Source: Campylobacter sp. | GTDB taxonomy: Bacteria; Campylobacterota; Campylobacteria; Campylobacterales; Campylobacteraceae | NCBI GenBank assembly: GCA_017469645.1 | Contig: JAFUFY010000013.1 | Location: 1 to 42,006, forward strand | Length of the DNA: 42,006 bases | Reading direction: 5' to 3' | Shown: positions 41,358-42,006 of the stretch, in pieces | How the letters are laid out: every line of letters starts with the position of its first letter | Position numbering within the stretch: the stretch's first letter is position 1 | Position numbers and translations under genes: made by a program | The notes under the pieces: model-generated | What the model was told of the DNA's origin: nothing | Databases searched by the model: none | What the model saw: only the letters and a program-made list of their open reading frames with translations

Positions 41358-41984
41358 TTAAAATTTAAAATTATAACCTAGATAAAATCCTGTGTTTGTG
41401 GCTGAAAGTTTGCTATTTCCATCTTCTTCGGTGTGTTTTTTATACTTTGTATAATCTGTCTTAACGCCAAATTCGACTTCGTTGTTTTGATTTATTTCGT
41501 AAATTCCACCGATTTTGCCACCGATTATCCAGCCTGTATCGTCCCAGCTTTCGCTTTCATTTGTAGCCGGATTTTGGGCTTTTAAATTGATTTTAGAAAC
41601 ACCCGTGTATGCACCCAATGCTAATTTAAAATTATTTGTCAAACTAGGTGTAAAATCGCCACCGATTAAAAAATTATGACTTTTCCAGCTAAGCTCTATC
41701 GTATCGCCGTCTTCATCGACAATATCATCTTTTGCTTTGAATTTATAAATATATTCTCCATAAGCCCTAAACATGCCAAAATCATAACCGCCTTTTACGC
41801 CAAGACCGAATGCGCCGTCTTTAAATTTGTTTGAGTGGCTAAAATCAGGGTTGTTGTCACTCCACTTGTCTTTCAGGCTAGACTTGCTATATCCTGTTTC
41901 AAAACCTACAAATGCACCACCAGCACAAGCAAAACTTGCCACTAGCGAAGTAGCCACCACAGCTTTTAGTAAAACTGATTTCAT
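41358..41984 (-). CDS. outer membrane beta-barrel protein
   Basis: 208 residues from the ATG at 41984 (MKSVLLKAVVATSLVASFACAGGAF), with AAGGA six bases upstream; a start five codons earlier is open but unneeded. The signal peptide is cleaved near residue 21. The mature protein has alternating hydrophobic residues in strands (FVGFETGYS, FRAYGEYIYKFKA, NFLIGGDFT, FKLALGAYTG, WIIGGKIGGIYEI, EVEFGVKTDY) and ends in phenylalanine (GYNFKF), the signal for outer-membrane insertion. About eight strands fit a small OmpX/Opa-like barrel. Function unknown. The start is close to the right window edge, so its promoter is mostly outside. Confidence 0.82.
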   Translation of the reverse strand: MKSVLLKAVVATSLVASFACAGGAFVGFETGYSKSSLKDKWSDNNPDFSHSNKFKDGAFGLGVKGGYDFGMFRAYGEYIYKFKAKDDIVDEDGDTIELSWKSHNFLIGGDFTPSLTNNFKLALGAYTGVSKINLKAQNPATNESESWDDTGWIIGGKIGGIYEINQNNEVEFGVKTDYTKYKKHTEEDGNSKLSATNTGFYLGYNFKF

Positions 41985-42006
41985 AAAAAGTCCTTTCAAA
42001 ATAAAT

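Overview
The window is AT-rich chromosomal DNA from a Campylobacterota bacterium, most likely Campylobacter in the broad sense. The evidence is the close match of the ribosomal proteins to Campylobacter (for example L16 starting MLMPKR and S5 starting MEKYNREEF), an S10-spc operon without rpmD, a ribosomal-cluster neighbour that is an ATP-binding protein as I recall in Helicobacter, and many anaerobe-type redox enzymes. I cannot name the species from sequence alone.

Layout. 1-306 is the 5' end of a CoA-transferase gene, followed by a GNAT acetyltransferase (456-965). 1234-11916 on the minus strand is one continuous S10-spc operon: rpsJ rplC rplD rplW rplB rpsS rplV rpsC rplP rpmC rpsQ rplN rplX rplE rpsN rpsH rplF rplR rpsE rplO secY map infA. 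It has a strong promoter and a structured leader near 11975. 12143-16785 holds housekeeping and small genes: an AAA-type ATPase, an EexN-like lipoprotein, a VanY-like carboxypeptidase, rnhB and a DUF475/TerC-like membrane protein. 16866-17540 is a lone TIR-like gene with low GC and foreign-looking codon use, next to a hairpin repeat. It is followed by ilvD and a hycH-hycI hydrogenase maturation pair.

20432-24632 is a regulator and target unit. An OhrR-type MarR repressor is divergent from an operon of a frameshifted HpcH/HpaI aldolase, a flavodoxin-ferredoxin protein, a ferredoxin-nitroreductase, a flavin reductase and a second nitroreductase. A perfect-consensus promoter with a 22-bp palindrome lies between them. 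Next come ogt, an Fsr-like MFS transporter and a tctCBA tricarboxylate transporter operon (26653-29762).

29763-41274 is the most unusual part. Three consecutive plus-strand gene groups start at 29926, 35678 and 39778, and each is preceded by the same ~35-bp motif at the same distance from a TAAAAT -10 element. They encode two Tat-signal aldo/keto reductases, a third cytosolic one, two small FMN flavoproteins, a flavin reductase, an NTT-like transporter, a DUF4405 haem-type membrane protein, a membrane-anchored SUMF1-flavodoxin fusion, an exported alpha/beta-hydrolase-fold protein without the usual serine, and an exported cyclophilin-like protein. I infer one regulon for a largely periplasmic redox or electrophile-stress function; its regulator is not in the window. 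The window ends with a cation diffusion facilitator (within this region, minus strand) and an outer-membrane beta-barrel protein.

Other structure: three copies of a modular long-hairpin element (about 1040, 14990 and 17610), two REP-like palindromes, several clean bidirectional terminators, and a 52-bp stretch shared by the 3' ends of two unrelated genes (hycI and the cyclophilin-like gene). No tRNA, rRNA, CRISPR array or insertion sequence was recognised.
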